Origin: DAOMFB01 sp035519355
GTDB taxonomy: Bacteria > Acidobacteriota > Thermoanaerobaculia > UBA5066
Reading direction: 5' to 3'
Length of the DNA stretch: 6,586 nucleotides
NCBI GenBank assembly: GCA_035519355.1
Contig: DATIWM010000239.1
Coordinates: forward strand, 1 to 6,586
The stretch's first letter is position 1; every line of letters starts with the position of its first letter. Positions 6,172 to 6,586 of this stretch are shown piece by piece. Below the pieces are notes generated by a model. The model was not told the origin of the DNA. It ran no database searches and saw only the letters and a program-made list of their open reading frames with translations. The position numbers and the translations under genes were made by a program.

Positions 6172-6586
6172 CGGAGAGGAGAGTCCTCCCGCGGAAGAGA
6201 AGCCAGAGGAGGACCGACCCGCTGGCCACGACTTCGCGCCACGCCCCTCCCGCGAGCACGGTGGCGAAGGACTCCGCGACGCCGAGCCCGATGCCGGCCG
6301 CCAGGAGCGCTCCGGCGGCGGGGCGGCCGCCGAGGAAGGCGACCGCGAGCGCCACGAGCGTCCAGGCGGGACCTTCTCCCGGCGTCAGGAACCGGGTCAG
6401 AAGGACGAGTCCTCCGGCGGCCGCCGCGGTCGCTCCGCCGGCAAGGAACGCCACGCGCTCCATCCGCACGGGGGAGATTCCGAGGCTGGCGGCGGCGGGC
6501 CGGGACTGGCTCACGGCCCGGAGACCCGATCCGGTCCAGCTGACGTGCAGCCAGACGTCGAGACAGACGAGGGCAGCCGCCGCCCC
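6164..6586 (-). CDS. livH: Branched-chain amino acid-type ABC transporter permease LivH, C-terminal 140 residues
   Basis: The frame is open from the right window edge to a TGA at 6164-6166, so only the C-terminal part of the permease is visible; typical LivH is about 290-300 residues. The segment GSGLRAVSQSRPAAASLGIS corresponds to the cytoplasmic coupling loop of LivH (usual form GRALRAVAQNxxAAxLxGI), which contacts the ATPase subunits. It is followed by three to four hydrophobic, Ala/Gly/Leu-rich membrane segments and a short tail FRGRTLLSDA. The GTG at 6512-6514 is internal, because the coupling-loop homology extends upstream of it. Its end overlaps the livM-livG start by 8 bp, so the genes form one operon. 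A periplasmic binding protein gene (livJ/livK type) is not in the window and may lie further right. Confidence 0.85.
   Translation of the reverse strand, partial: GAAAALVCLDVWLHVSWTGSGLRAVSQSRPAAASLGISPVRMERVAFLAGGATAAAAGGLVLLTRFLTPGEGPAWTLVALAVAFLGGRPAAGALLAAGIGLGVAESFATVLAGGAWREVVASGSVLLWLLFRGRTLLSDA
6174..6190 (-). promoter_or_regulatory. Shine-Dalgarno-like site within a small hairpin before the livM-livG start
   Basis: On the minus strand, GGGAGGA (6190-6184) is the only good Shine-Dalgarno match upstream of the ATG at 6171. It is followed by CTC and then TCCTCTC (6180-6174), which can pair with it to give seven base pairs including one G-U and a three-base loop. The site lies within the last livH codons, so ribosomes finishing livH would open it. 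The hairpin and its effect are predictions, and the 12-base distance from the site to the ATG is long. Confidence 0.3.

Noticed and set aside
6164..6514. livH as a complete 116-residue gene starting at GTG 6512-6514
   Set aside because: The frame stays open to the window edge and the coupling-loop similarity extends upstream of that GTG, so the gene is partial.
5515..6543. Plus-strand open frame of 342 codons opposite livM-livG and livH
   Set aside because: Arg/Gly/Glu-rich translation with no recognisable content; the minus strand encodes a clear permease.

Overview
The window is GC-rich bacterial DNA (about two-thirds G+C by eye), densely coding, with one short divergent intergenic region and almost no other non-coding sequence. 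There is no rRNA, tRNA, CRISPR array, transposase or other mobile element. The taxon cannot be fixed from the sequence. The GC content, multidomain fusions and gene content fit a high-GC soil or sediment lineage such as Acidobacteriota, a deltaproteobacterial group or an uncultured relative; this is a guess.

Left part (1-1750, minus strand): a large protein, cut by the left window edge, that joins an N-terminal GNAT-type acetyltransferase domain to a C-terminal zinc-dependent histone-deacetylase-family (AcuC-like) domain. It starts at a non-ATG codon. Middle (1813-3837, plus strand): an NDP-forming acyl-CoA synthetase (acetate--CoA ligase, ADP-forming type, alpha and beta parts in one chain), divergent from the fusion across about 62 bp that hold a perfect 10-bp palindrome between weak promoter-like hexamers. 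The arrangement resembles the divergent acsA-acuABC locus of Bacillus subtilis, where a GNAT (AcuA) and a deacetylase (AcuC) switch acetyl-CoA synthetase off and on. Here both activities would be in one polypeptide and the neighbour is the unrelated ADP-forming type of enzyme.

Right part (3848-6586, minus strand): a compact branched-chain-amino-acid-type ABC transporter operon read as livH (partial, right edge), a livM-livG fusion, then livF. Adjacent genes overlap by 8 and 4 bp. The LivF subunit lacks two usual catalytic residues, whereas the LivG domain keeps them, which suggests an asymmetric ATPase pair. livF and the synthetase gene end tail to tail 10 bp apart, around a GC-rich hairpin.

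A working picture, partly inference: the transporter imports amino acids or related small acids, the synthetase interconverts acyl-CoA and free acid with ATP formation or use, and the fusion protein may set synthetase activity by reversible lysine acylation.
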